DNA of 64,000 nucleotides, from positions 1 to 64,000 of the forward strand of contig JBAMJV010003056.1 of NCBI GenBank assembly GCA_037951105.1, read 5' to 3'. The stretch comes from Echinarachnius parma. Lineage: Eukaryota; Echinodermata; Echinoidea; Clypeasteroida; Echinarachniidae. The notes under the pieces were generated by a model that saw only the letters and a list, made by a program, of their open reading frames with translations, searched no databases and was not told where the DNA came from. Numbering within the stretch: position 1 is the first letter of the stretch; every line of letters begins with the position of its first letter. Below, one piece after another: positions 27,641-40,226 of this stretch. The translations under genes and the position numbers were made by a program.

Positions 27641-28750
27641 GACGCTCGTCCCTGAAACCCCTTAATTTTATTTGCTCGAGTGTTCGGAAGCTATTATAAA
27701 CCCGATATAAACTCGACGGATAGAAATCAACTTGGGGATATAAACTGACCAGACATATATAATGTGATTGAAGAAGAGCAAAGAAAGTGGGATTATAATA
27801 TTCACCGAACTATTCCATAATTTCACTTTCAAAAGAAGCAACACACATAATATAGCCAGCTCCCTTCAAGTACAAGTCATATTTTGTTTTATTTAACATG
27901 TTAAAGTTCAAGATTACTTCACCCTGTACTTGGGCAAAGAATATAATTATAATGAAACATAAATCGGACAAAAATTCGCAAACAGTCATGTTCATAATAT
28001 TGAGTTGGGAATTATAGGTTGATGCGGATTAGTATTCAATAGCTGAATAATCATTTATGCTGCCCTCTTTTGGTTTCATTGAGTAGAAATGAGCTAGTGG
28101 CTATGCACTTGCACTGACAACATGGTTGCCTCCATGTAAACACTTTCGGCGTGAAATTTGAGCTAAGTTTGTGGATTTTTTAGACATTTTTGTGAAGTGT
28201 ACTATATAACTTCCGTCCGGGCGCATCAATCGTTGCCTATTATATAGGACATGTAGGATGCTACTATTCAACATAGTAGGGCACAAAATGCATTATTTAT
28301 TTTTTTTCCTTTTTTTTCTTCTTTTTTTTTCTTCTTTTTGTTCTTCTTTTCTTCGTTCCATAAGTATTCAAACTTCAAATAAAGTAGGATTTTTGCTACC
28401 CATATTCAAGTAAATTGTGTTGTAAATGTGAAAACGATGTTTAAAAAATATATTAATAGTGTATACTTGTCCGCATCACACTATAGAACATGAAACTGAT
28501 ATCAGAAATGATTCTTGTTCAGATAAACCTTACACAAGTGTCGTATTTATACTAGTGGGATGAATTCGGGCTGCGTTCCATGTGAGTTCAGAATTGTCGG
28601 TTTCCTGTCGGGGTCCATTCAAATATTATCGGGGTCGTATCGGTCTTGATTCGGCCGAATGCAAACCGAATTCACGCAATGAATATAAGACCGAATGATT
28701 TTGGCGTGACTGCTGTCGGTCTGGATTCTGTTTGGCGGTGTGACTGAGGA
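27640..28750. other. No gene recognised; T-rich tract
   Basis: Contains a CTTTTTTTTC-rich tract at 28294-28350 and a partial SINE tail at 27750-27795; nothing coding. Confidence 0.5.
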
Positions 28751-30758
28751 CAGATATCAAATTCTGATGTGGGCTCGACGTTAAAATGTCCGCCAGCCCA
28801 ACATCGTCACCACGTCATTTTGTGATACGTCAATTTCTGACAATGGCCCAACATCAACTCATGACATTGGACCAACATAACATTATGATGTGGGCGCGAG
28901 GTTAAAATGTCCGCGAGCCCAACATTGTCCCAACATCATTTTGTGATGTCGGGCAAATGTCAATTTCCGACAATGGCCCAACACCAAATCCTGACATAGG
29001 ACAGATATCAAATTCTGATGTGGGCTCAACGTTAAAATGTCCGCCAGCCCAACATCGTCACCACGTCATTTTGTGATACGTCAATTTCTGACAATGGCCC
29101 AACATCAACTCATGACATTGGACCAACATAACATTATGATGTGGGCGCGAGGTTATAATGTCCGCTAGCCCAACATTGTCCCAACATCATTTTTTGATGT
29201 CGGGCAAATGTCAATTTCCGACAATGGCCCAACACCAAATCCTGACATAGGACAGATATCAAATTCTGATGTGGGCTCGACGTTAAAATGTCCGCCAGCC
29301 CAACATCGTCACCACGTCATTTTGTGATACGTCAATTTCTGACAATGGCCCAACATCAACTCATGACATTGGACCAACATTACATTATGATGTGGGCGCG
29401 AGGTTAAAATGTCCGCTAGCCCAACATTGTCCCAACATCATTTTGTGATGTCGGGCAAATGTCAATTTCCGACAATGGCCCAACACCAAATCCTGACATA
29501 GGACAGATATCAAATTCTGATGTGGGCTCAACGTTAAAATGTCCGCCAGCCCAACATCGTCACCACGTCATTTTGTGATACGTCAATTTCTGACAATGGC
29601 CCAACATCAACTCATGACATTGGACCAACATAACATTATGATGTGGGCGCGAGGTTAAAATGTCCGCGAGCCCAACATTGTCCCAACATCATTTTGTGAT
29701 GTCGGGCAAATGTCAATTTCCGACAATGGCCCAACACCAAATCCTGACATAGGACAGATATCAAATTCTGATGTGGGCTCAACGTTAAAATGTCCGCCAG
29801 CCCAACATCGTCACCACGTCATTTTGTGATACGTCAATTTCTGACAATGGCCCAACATCAACTCATGACATTGGACCAACATAACATTATGATGTGGGCG
29901 CGAGGTTATAATGTCCGCTAGCCCAACATTGTCCCAACATCATTTTTTGATGTCGGGCAAATGTCAATTTCCGACAATGGCCCAACACCAAATCCTGACA
30001 TAGGACAGATATCAAATTCTGATGTGGGCTCGACGTTAAAATGTCCGCCAGCCCAACATCGTCACCACGTCATTTTGTGATACGTCAATTTCTGACAATG
30101 GCCCAACATCAACTCATGACATTGGACCAACATAACATTATGATGTGGGCGCGAGGTTAAAATGTCCGCTAGCCCAACATTGTCCCAACATCATTTTGTG
30201 ATGTCGGGCAAATGTCAATTTCCGACAATGGCCCAACACCAAATCCTGACATAGGACAGATATCAAATTCTGATGTGGGCTCAACGTTAAAATGTCCGCC
30301 AGCCCAACATCGTCACCACGTCATTTTGTGATACGTCAATTTCTGACAATGGCCCAACATCAACTCATGACATTGGACCAACATAACATTATGATGTGGG
30401 CGCGAGGTTATAATGTCCGCTAGCCCAACATTGTCCCAACATCATTTTTTGATGTCGGGCAAATGTCAATTTCCGACAATGGCCCAACACCAAATCCTGA
30501 CATAGGACAGATATCAAATTCTGATGTGGGCTCGACGTTAAAATGTCCGCCAGCCCAACATCGTCACCACGTCATTTTATGATACGTCAATTTCTGACAA
30601 TGGCCCAACATCAACTCATGACATTGGACCAACATAACATTATGATGTGGGCGCGAGGTTAAAATGTCCGCTAGCCCAACATTGTTCCAACATCATTTTG
30701 TGATGTCGGGCAAATGTCAATTTCCGACAATGGCCCAATATCAAATCCTGACGTTGAG
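28751..30758. repeat. 251-bp satellite, eight copies, higher-order pattern
   Basis: CAGATATCAAATTCTGATGT recurs at 28751, 29002, 29253, 29504, 29755, 30006, 30257 and 30508, exactly 251 bp apart. Each unit is two related halves of about 125 bp built from short CCAACAT-type motifs. Variant sites (CTCGACG/CTCAACG, TCCGCGAG/TCCGCTAG, GTTAAAATG/GTTATAATG) make copies 1-3 resemble 4-6, and 7-8 resemble 5-6. Confidence 0.95.
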
Positions 30759-31055
30759 CCAACTTCAAATTCTGACGTTGGCCCGACATTACAATGTCCG
30801 CCAGCCCGACATTAGCCCAACGTTATTTTGTTATTGTTGGCCCAACATCAAATCTTGACGTTGGCCCAACATCAAATCTTGACGTTCGCCCGACGTTTGA
30901 ATGTCCGCTAACCCAACATTGGCCCAACGTCATTTTTTGATGCTGGACCAACATCAAAATTTGACAATGGCCCAGTGTCATTAATATGACATCTCCAATA
31001 AGAGGTTGACCTAATATTGCGCCGATGTTGGGACTGGTATCAATTTAAGAGGTCG
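30759..31055. repeat. Diverged satellite units
   Basis: Same GCCCAACAT-type motifs without the 251-bp register, grading into the TIR element. Confidence 0.8.
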
Positions 31056-34000
31056 CTACCCAGCTAGCCACCTGACGTTGTGCCAACATTGGGCCAACGT
31101 AAAAAGTCGTTTTAAGACGACGTTGGGCCTACATTAAAAATCCGACGTCGCCGCGACGTAAACATGTCCGCCAGCCCAACATCAGCGCGGCGTTTTTGTT
31201 TTTTTAATGCTGGCCAAACGTCATTTTGTGATTTCGACGTCAGAATGGGCAGCAGTGAATCAAGTCGGCTAATAGTCATTAAGTTGATGTTGAGCCGATG
31301 TCAATGATCCGACATGAATATGACATCTCAATGATGACGTCAATGCGATATCCTGCCGATGTCAGAACTGACAGCAATGAAACAAGTCGGCAAATGATCA
31401 TTAAAGTGATGTTGCGCCGATGTCAATAGTCGGACATGAATATGCCATCTCCAATATGACGTCGGGCTAATATCGCGCCGATGTCGGAAAAGATAGCAAT
31501 TAAGGAGGTCGGTAAATGGTAGTAAAATTGATATCGGTCCGATGTTATTAATTAGACATGAATGTGATAAATATGTCAGGCTGATGTAAGAACTTGCAGC
31601 AATGAAACAACTCGGCAAATGGTCATTTAATTGATGTTGTGCCGAAGTCAATGATTAGACATGAATATGACATCTCAATGATGACGCCATAGCGATATCC
31701 TGCCGATGTCAGAACTGGCAGCAATGAAACAAGCCGGCAAATGGTCGCCAGTTCCGACATCGGTACAACATTGACCCAACGTCATATTTGAGCTGTCATA
31801 TTTATGTATATTTAATAACATAAGCCCAACATCAATTTTGCAATCTTTGACTGACCTCTCCATTTGCTACCAGTTCCAACATCTGCGCGATATTAGCCCG
31901 ACGTCATATTTGAGATCTCTTATTCATGTCAGATTAATGACATCGGCACAACATCAGTTTAATGACCATTTGCCGACTTGTTTAATTGCTGTCAGTTCTG
32001 ACATCGGCAGGATATCGCTTTGGCGTCATCATATAGAGATGTCATATTGAGGTCCAATTAATAACATTGGCCAGACATCAATTTCACAACCATGTACCGA
32101 CCTCTTAAATTGCTACCAGATACAACATCATCACAATATCGGACTGACGTCATAGTAGAGATGTCATATTTATGTAGGAGTAATGACATCCGCCCGACAT
32201 CTATTTCACAACCTTTTACCCACCTTAACAATTTCGTAAAGTTCCGACATCTGTGCGGTATAATAATAATAATAATACATTTGATTTATATAGCGCTTAA
32301 TAATACATAATGAATTCTCTAAGCGCTTCACATGAGTATACAGTACAAGCATAAGATCTAATTAATATCTAAACATAATAAAGGAAACATACTGTATATA
32401 CAAAAATAAATCATACAAAAAGAAACGTCTTCAGAGATTGTTTGGATGTCATATTTATGTCTAATTAATAACTGTGACCCGACATCAATTTCACAGCATT
32501 TTACCGACCTCTTAAATTACTACCAGTTCCAACATCGGGGCGATAGAAAGCCGATTTTATATTTGAGATGTCATATTCATGTCGAATTATTGACATCGGC
32601 ACAACATCCATTTAATGACTATTTAATGATTAGTTTCATTGGTGCTATTTATGACATCGGCAGGATATCGCTTTGGCGTCATAATTGAGATGTCATATGG
32701 ATGTCCAATAAAACTCATTGGTCCGACATCAATGTTACAACCATTTACCGACCTCTTTAATTGCTAACAGTTCCTACATCGGCGCGAAATTATCCCGACG
32801 TCATATTGGAGATGACATATTCATGTCAGAATATTGACATCGGCTGAACATCGATTTCATGACTATTTGCCGACTCGTGTCATTGCTGCCAATTCTGACA
32901 TCGGCGCGATATCGGCTTGACGTCATATTTGTGATGTCATATTGATGTCCAATTAATAACATCCGTCCGACATCAATTCCACAACCATTTACCGACCTCT
33001 TAAAATGATATATTCCGACATCGGTACAACATTGGCCCAACGTCATATTTGAGATGTCATATTCATGTTGGTTTATTGACATCGGCCCAACATTAATATT
33101 ACAACCCTCTATCGAGCCTTTAAATTCGTATCAGTTTCGGCATTGGTGCGATTTTAGCGCGACGTTTTATTTGAGACGTATTTTTTTCGTCAGCTTAATG
33201 ACATCGGCACGACATTCAACTACAACCATTTTCCGACTTATTTAATTTCCAAAACATCCAACTTAAATTCGACGTTGGCGTAATGTTGGCGCGACGTCTG
33301 TTTGCCGACCGCGATCTTGCCGACGACCTGCCGACACCGGTCCGACGTCAGTTAGCTAGCTGGATACTTATAATATTTTTGTTAACTTGCTTTGAGAATC
33401 TTGAATGAATTGAATTTCGTTTGATCGATTACAAACATTAGTAATTCAAAAGTTAAAAAAAAGAAGTATTGCTATTGGGGAATTCATGATCGATTATAAG
33501 CGATCGTAAGTGAAATGAAAATTTTCTATTTTTGGAATTATTTATATTAAAAAATATACTTTTGTCATGTCCTTGCTGCTGTAAATAATTTAGAAGGTTA
33601 TATAAGAATATAAATAACACCTTTAAATAGTGATATGAATATGATTTGAAGGTGGATTATTTCAGATTCAACGCTCTGCAAATACTAACCATTACCAAAC
33701 ATACATGCTAAGAAGAGGTGTATATATATTATACCGATTGCGACCTATGTTTGTAGGACGATAGGATGATAGGTTTAGGAGTAGGCAATAGGTGTAGGAA
33801 TAGGATATTTATAGAATTATGATTTATGAATGAATGTGTGTAAAGGTTAAACAAAAAGCATGGATCGGACGTGGAATCTACGAATGTTTTCCAATTTCTT
33901 TTTACGTTTTTGATGTTGGTCCTACGTTGGCCATTTGACATTGGGCCATTGTCAAATTTTGATGTTGGTCCAGCATCAGAAAATGACGTTGGGCCAATGT

Positions 34001-34798
34001 TGGGTTAGCGGACATTCAAACGTCGGGCGAACGTCAAGATTTGATGTTGGGCCAACGTCAAGATTTGATGTTGGGCCAACAATAAAAAATAACGTTGGAC
34101 TAATGTCAGGCTGGCGGACATTTTAATGTCGGGCCAACGTCAGAATTTGATGTTGGCCCAACGTCAGGATTTGATATTGGGCCATTGGCGGAAATTGACG
34201 TTGGGCCAACATCACAGAATGATGTCGTGACAACGTTGGGCTAGCGGACATTTTAACCTCGAGCCGACATCATAATGTTATGTTGGTCCAATGTCATGAG
34301 TTGATGTTGGGCCATTGTCGGAAATTGACGTTATGCCAATATCACAAAATGACGTAGTGACGATGTTGGGCTGGCGGACATTTTAACGTCGAGCCCACAT
34401 CAGAATTTGATATCTGTCCTATGTCAGGATTCGGTGTTGGGCCATTGTCGGAAATTGATATTTGCCCGACATCTCAAAATGATGTTGGGACAATGTTGGG
34501 CTGGCGGACATTTTAACGTCGGGCCAACGTCAGAACTTGATGTTCTCTCAACGTCAGGAATCGATGTTGGGCCTACGTTAGAACTGACATTGGGCCATTG
34601 TCAATAATTGATGTTGGGCCGAAATCGCAAAATGACGTTGGGCCAGCATTAAAAAAAGACGCCGAGCTGATGTTGGGCTGGCGGACATTTTTACGTCGCG
34701 GGGACGTCGCATGTCGCATGTCGGCCCAACGTCCTCTTAAAACGAATTTTACATCGACCCAACGTTGGCACGACGTCAGGTGGCTAGCTGGGATACTG
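31056..34798. mobile_element. 3.7-kb TIR-bounded mosaic of GTTGGGCCAACGT-type motifs
   Basis: CCCAGCTAGCCACCTGACGT at left, inverted at the right end; arms pair for about 180 bp (31056-31235 / 34620-34798). A second right-type end (GACGTCAGTTAGCTAGCTGG) is at 33345-33363, suggesting nested or abutting elements. 33905-34620 is the inverse of the satellite-type text at 28751-30960. 33370-33890 is unrelated AT-rich DNA. No transposase frame. Confidence 0.8.
32256..32445. mobile_element. Insert with TTTATATAGCGCTTAAT motif
   Basis: (TAA)n then ATTTATATAGCGCTTAATA and CTCTAAGCGCTTCACATGAG interrupts the mosaic. A shorter relative is at 35657-35735. Confidence 0.65.
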
Positions 34799-35044
34799 TG
34801 TCTCTATCATAGAATTAGGAATAAACACAACCCGTATTCACACGATGAAAGTCAATTCTTAAGAATTGCAAAATGTGTGTTCAAACGATGCCAATTCTCG
34901 AGAGTTGCAATTCTTAAGAATTAAAACCGAAAGTAGTGTGCGCGCCTTTCTCATTTGACAAATTGCTTAGGCTGCAGCGTACCAATATCGTACATTGACA
35001 AGTGCAGTTTGCAGTCATTGATATGTATTTTCCTTTTCCGTTAA

Positions 35045-35115
35045 GAAATCTAATGTTGTATGGTCTCGCGGTATAATCTGTGACACAAGATGTAAGGGTC
35101 ATTGGTTCGAATTCA
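35045..35115 (+). mobile_element. tRNA-like SINE fragment
   Basis: GGTCTCGCGGTATAATCTGT and GGTCATTGGTTCGAATTCAA; weak D arm. Poly-G at 35163-35180 follows. Confidence 0.45.
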
Positions 35116-35735
35116 AGGCAATATTCTTTTACTTTCTATGTTCTTCGTTTTCTTTTTTTCGTGGGGGGGGGGGGGGGGGATGTAAATAATAGTTTAATGA
35201 TGATTGAGTAGTTATTTTTGTAATCCTTCTATCATTATAACCTATCGCTACGTATAACCTTAATTCGTCAAAGTGGCGAATTCAAAATCTAGTTTGTAAT
35301 TTCATTCTATATTTATGTTGTTTGTAAATTGTCTTTTTTGTACTGAACTCTGTTTTTATATTACGTAACTTATAATTTAGTCATTTTGACCCATGTCATG
35401 ATTGTATGTTTTGACTGTATACATGGCCCCTTGGTAGAGCAGTACTGGATACTGAAAGGGCTACCCTGTTTAAATAATTCGGAAATAAATAAATACATAT
35501 TATATTCTTTATCGTTTAATTATTTTGGCATATTTTATAATTTTGTGGGATTTCATTATCTGAACTATAGGCCTACACCATTTAAGCCTAACATTATTGT
35601 CTGAGTATGATCATATTCGTCAAATGTTATATCCTGGTATTTTATTAAATATGTAAATAATAATAATAATAATAATATTTGCGATTTATATAGCGCCTAA
35701 TATGATTGATAATCATCTCTAAGCGTTATGGTTGA

Positions 35736-36359
35736 CATCACCATGAAAGGATTTCCATGCATGACCGATCCAACTTACAGTTTCTCTTCAGTATGCATAT
35801 TTAGTTAGTGTTTAATATCTGTACACATTTGTTTGTCCTTTAAACGTATTCTATATCTATCATCAAGGTCGGCAAACTTAATAGATCCAAATTTACAGTT
35901 TCTGTTCAGTATCGTTAATTTATGCATATTTAGTTTGTTGTCAATAATATGTAGGCCTACACATCCCTTTGTCCTTTAGTCGTGTGCTCTTTCTATTATC
36001 AAGTTTGCAAACTTAAAGTGGAAGATTCCTCATTGCAATTACTAATGTGGATTAATTTTTGGAAATCATTTTTGAAGCCCAATAGTGAAAGTTTGAGGGA
36101 ATTTAGATTTTCAATTCAAAGGTTATAGAGTGGTGAAGTGTGATGTCATAAATGATGTCATAAACATTTTTTGGGAAATTTTAAATTTGGACTTCATTTT
36201 CAAAAAGAGTACAACAAATAATGTCTAAATACCAAAAATCAAAAGAATAGTTTACGTATTGGCTAAGATATGTTCACCGAATGATTTTTATTTTCAATGG
36301 GCAATTAGTGTTATATTGCAATGGTTCATACATTTATGAACCAGTGCACTATAACACTA
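35736..36359. other. No feature recognised
   Basis: AT-rich, with one loose internal duplication (ACATTTGTTTGTCCTTTA at 35825 and CCCTTTGTCCTTTAG at 35965). Confidence 0.5.
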
Positions 36360-36744
36360 TCGTCCATGAGCCGCGAAGCGGCTATTTTTTTTTGCTTTTT
36401 TGAACCTCCGTAAGTGATTTGTCTGTTCTCTTTTTTTTCTTCAAAATTTTCACTGGTACATTTTCACTTGGCAGCCCAAGGGGGGGGGGGGGGGGGGGTT
36501 AAACCCCCTAAACCCCTCCCCCTAGATCCGCCACTGTAATTACTCCATCTTTCGTAGCTTTGTTCTAGCAGAAAATCATACTTTCTGTAAATGTTGTTTT
36601 TTAACCCGCTCAGGAACTAGCAAAATAATTGACATGATCGATTTGCGATCATTTCGAAATCGAAATCAACCGGGGGATACCACGCTATCTCTTACTGTGA
36701 GTCGATTCTCTATATGTACTGCGTGACGTACACGTGCAATATGC

Positions 36745-37167
36745 ATGCTCTGCATGCAGTTGGCCATGCATGAACGAACACGCATGCACCTGATTTTACT
36801 TTTGGGTGCGTAACCCCCGGAATAAACGGCTATATAATTATTTCCCCACATACGTATTAGTGTGTATGTTGCTTTCTAAAGTCAAAATACAAATAATGTC
36901 TGTAACTGAATTAACATAGGCTATGGCTATGCTCAGTAGTTTGTATTACTATATCTAGAAATTCAGCAATTAAGTATATATTATTAATTGCTCGCTCACA
37001 TGCGCGAGAAGCGTTTGCAATCCATTTTTGCTATAGCAATCCCAGTGAACAACATACATAATAATACGTATGTGGGGCAATATAAAGCCGTTTATTCGGG
37101 GGCTACGCACCCAAAAGTAAAGTCAGGTGCGTGCGTGTTCGTTCATGCATGGCCAACTGCATGCAGA
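36745..37167. mobile_element. Fold-back element, arms of about 125 bp
   Basis: ATGCATGCTCTGCATGCAGT through CCCCACATACGTATTA is inverted at 37055-37167. Short loop with TGCTCGCTCACATGCGCG. Confidence 0.82.
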
Positions 37168-37169
37168 GA

Positions 37170-38470
37170 TGATGTTGTTATCTGTACGAAAATTTGAATT
37201 TTTGTTGCAAGTTATTTGTTATTGTATCCCATGTGAACTTGAATGTCATATTAAAATGAACTTATATAATTTGTATTTAAATGTATTAATTTAAATGTTA
37301 ACATCAACATTATTTCAGCCTTTGGGCTGCCGTTATATGTATTTGGCAGTGTTTGTCACAATTGAATTTTTTAAACTTAAATAAACCATTATTAAATTGA
37401 ATTGAATTTAATTGAATTATATCATACTCATAATTAATCGAAAATAGTATAAATGCTTTCAGTAAGAGACTACATTTAGATTTTAATTAAGATGTTATGT
37501 ATGAAAACAAACTACATCGTCTATACTTTAAAAAAACATATGGCTTTTTTGAAAAACGATATTTGAAAGACGAAACTTTATTACCGTATATCGTATATCG
37601 TATACATATACCGTATATCGATCACCATAATATACATACAATGCTGAACAAATATAATGTTTATGACTAAATGTATCTTACCTTAACATATTTCAAAACG
37701 TAGATATAAAGACAAGTAGAAATCAGCTGTACAACATTTTATTAGCAATATTAATTGAAATAGAACTAAAAACTTTGATATACCACTCCGAGTCTACAAT
37801 ACAAATAGTATAATATTTCCCTTGTTTATAAACACTACGAAATTAGGGTACTAGCGCTCAGAACTCTGTTACAATAACACACTTTTAATGGTGCTATTCT
37901 GCATCAAAAATTGGGGTTTTAGCACCCTAGGGTACAAATTTGAAAGTGCATTTCTTTGTTTGTAAGCATTACTATGCACTGACAAAATAATGTGACATAA
38001 GTATACTTATATATATTTATTATCTATATTTAGTTCCGCTAACATACTCTTATCTCGTACACCCTCGCTAACCCATGCAGAAAAATTGAAGCTTTTCGAA
38101 TTATAACTTGAATACATTGATTACAAAATATTTGTTATGATGCTTCTAAATAAGTATACATTCATTATAACATGTTGACAAAACTATCGCAAAAAACCCA
38201 TAAAGACTGCAACATATAATAACGAACCACTACCACCATACTTATATACAAATATCGACTTCATTATTATAAAAGTAAAAAATGAGAACACATCACTATA
38301 CAAATCATTAACTGAAGAAACTGTAAACAATTACTTAGTACATTTAAACACGATATGACAATTTACGTTTTGATACGTCTATATCTTACAGCTAACAACT
38401 AAAAAAGAATCTGTATTAATAATCATCCCGGAAATGTTTTAGATAATGTCGGATGTGGCGTATCTCCGGG
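37170..38470. other. AT-rich intergenic DNA, no gene
   Basis: No ORF or repeat of note beyond short ATATACGT-type tracts at 37580-37620. Confidence 0.5.
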
Positions 38471-38576
38471 AATGGGGGGGGGGGGGGGGGGGGGGGGGGG
38501 AGGGGGGGGGGGATATAAGAGGCACGCCCCCATTTATTTCATACAAATATTATTTTTTTAAACAATAACAACAAAT

Positions 38577-38719
38577 GAAGAGCTCGCTTCCAAAAGGCGC
38601 TAAATCCACTTTCCATACAAATATTCCCATAGGCACGTGTACAAAGTGGGACAAAGAAACCCGTTTTCCTCGGAAGTTGGAAAAGTGGATTTAGCGCCTT
38701 TTGGTTGAAAGCTCTTCAA
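38577..38719. repeat. Hairpin element
   Basis: AAGAGCTCGCTTCCAAAAGG / CCTTTTGGTTGAAAGCTCTT arms including CGCTAAATCCACTTT. Poly-G at 38477-38511 precedes it. Confidence 0.8.
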
Positions 38720-38940
38720 ATAGGCAGCGTGTCTGCTTAATTAGTAAGCCCAATTAATGCAACCGTGTGTAAAGCATCTTTCTTTTTGTTCGTGTCCATA
38801 TAAACATGATAAATAACTTACTTACTTTGGAGCCAATATGACATGTATGATTTATGCTGTTGAATTGGAGCGATTGCCCTCATATACCCCAAATGAGGGT
38901 AACAAAAATCAAGAAATATCAACAATTTTAAAACAACCGG

Positions 38941-39696
38941 TTAAAGGTAAGGGTGAGTTTTGGTAATTTTCAAAGTGCCCCCCCAACATAAATTGTAACG
39001 GATTTGGCTGATTTCAATTCCATATGAAAGATCATCGAAAAAAACATGGGAAATAATAATGATTCCCGTTCAAATGCTCTAATTGTTGTGAAATTTGCTT
39101 TCAAAAGATTATATAAAAGTGGTTGACGCCCGGGTATCACTTTTTAGAGAACGATAGCGCGAGTCGCTAGCGATCTAGGTCCTCCATAAAGAAAACTGAA
39201 ACTAAATATATTTGTGCACGCTAATTATGCTTAAAACTATACATATGATACGGTACTTACCAGCAATTCACTCTCCAATATGTGATCCAACTATCGGGTG
39301 GATTAAGATTATGATTTTTCCCTCCATTCCGCAAAAAATCAGTGATATACATGCACCTCATGGACTTCGCTCCGTGTATTAGCGCGAACGAAAGCCGAAC
39401 AAACGGGGCTTTGTAATTATACATACTACACGTACTATACTATTACCGCGCACTGCACTACAGTCCCGTATTAGGACCTAGAACGCATAGTGCTTCGCGC
39501 TGTTCTTCTCTAGAGTTAATTTGACACTTCGAGTTGTAACGGCTCTTTTTGAATGATAACAGGGGTTTTACTTTCTCGTTTGTAATTGTGTATAGTTTTT
39601 GAGCATGGTGAAGTTATAACTATTAGTTTGTACCGTAATCGTGCAGGTTTTGGTTACTAAAGTTAAGTTTGACCAATACTCAACTATCCCTTTAAA
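38941..39696. mobile_element. MITE-like element, right end AACTATCCCTTTAA
   Basis: 39535-39696 is the inverse of 22972-23130; the left end TTAAAGGTAAGGGTGAGTTT is a plausible partner. Confidence 0.55.
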
Positions 39697-40062
39697 GCAC
39701 CACCCCCCATCCCCTCATCCTCATTGTCCCCATATGGGTACTAGCCTTTATATAGGTCCTCGAGTCTGTGTATCAGAAATGAGTGATGAAAGAATGCAGC
39801 TCAGATAGGTAGAGATGCCGCTGTTATTGTGATGTACTAGTAACCATTGCCAGGCGTTCCTGTCATTCAGATTTTCGAGTCTATGTTGACTTAATAAAGG
39901 GATCTAGTAACGTTGTTGTCATGTGCAAAAAGTGATGAATGGTTGATAAAATTGTATACTGATGTGATCTAATATGTACACTGGGTAATTTTTTTTGTAA
40001 AAACGTCGAGTTAAATTAGCCCTCAAGCAACTCCATCAGTTTTAGGGTTTTTACATGGCCGT

Positions 40063-40226
40063 CTAAGCTTTTGCATGGACATCGTCGCTTGGCAGTTTCG
40101 TCCAGCCGTCTCGAGTCTCACGACGTCGCGCGACGATGATTCCGACTATGACGGCGACCAAGCAGACGGCCATGAGCGAGGTGGTGGAAAGAGTCGCGTT
40201 CAACAGACGACGGTCGTAGGAGTCAT
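40063..40226 (-). CDS. Transmembrane and tail exon (stop codon)
   Basis: 164 nt, acceptor cgacag/AT, stop TAG. Encodes DDSYDRRLLNATLS, hydrophobic MAVCLVAVIVGIIVA, stop-transfer ARRRE and a short tail ending DDVHAKA. One NAT sequon precedes the membrane. Confidence 0.9.

Noticed and set aside
28751..30758. CRISPR-like or coding interpretation of the regular array
   Set aside because: 251-bp units without distinct short spacers, in a eukaryotic genome; only a satellite fits.
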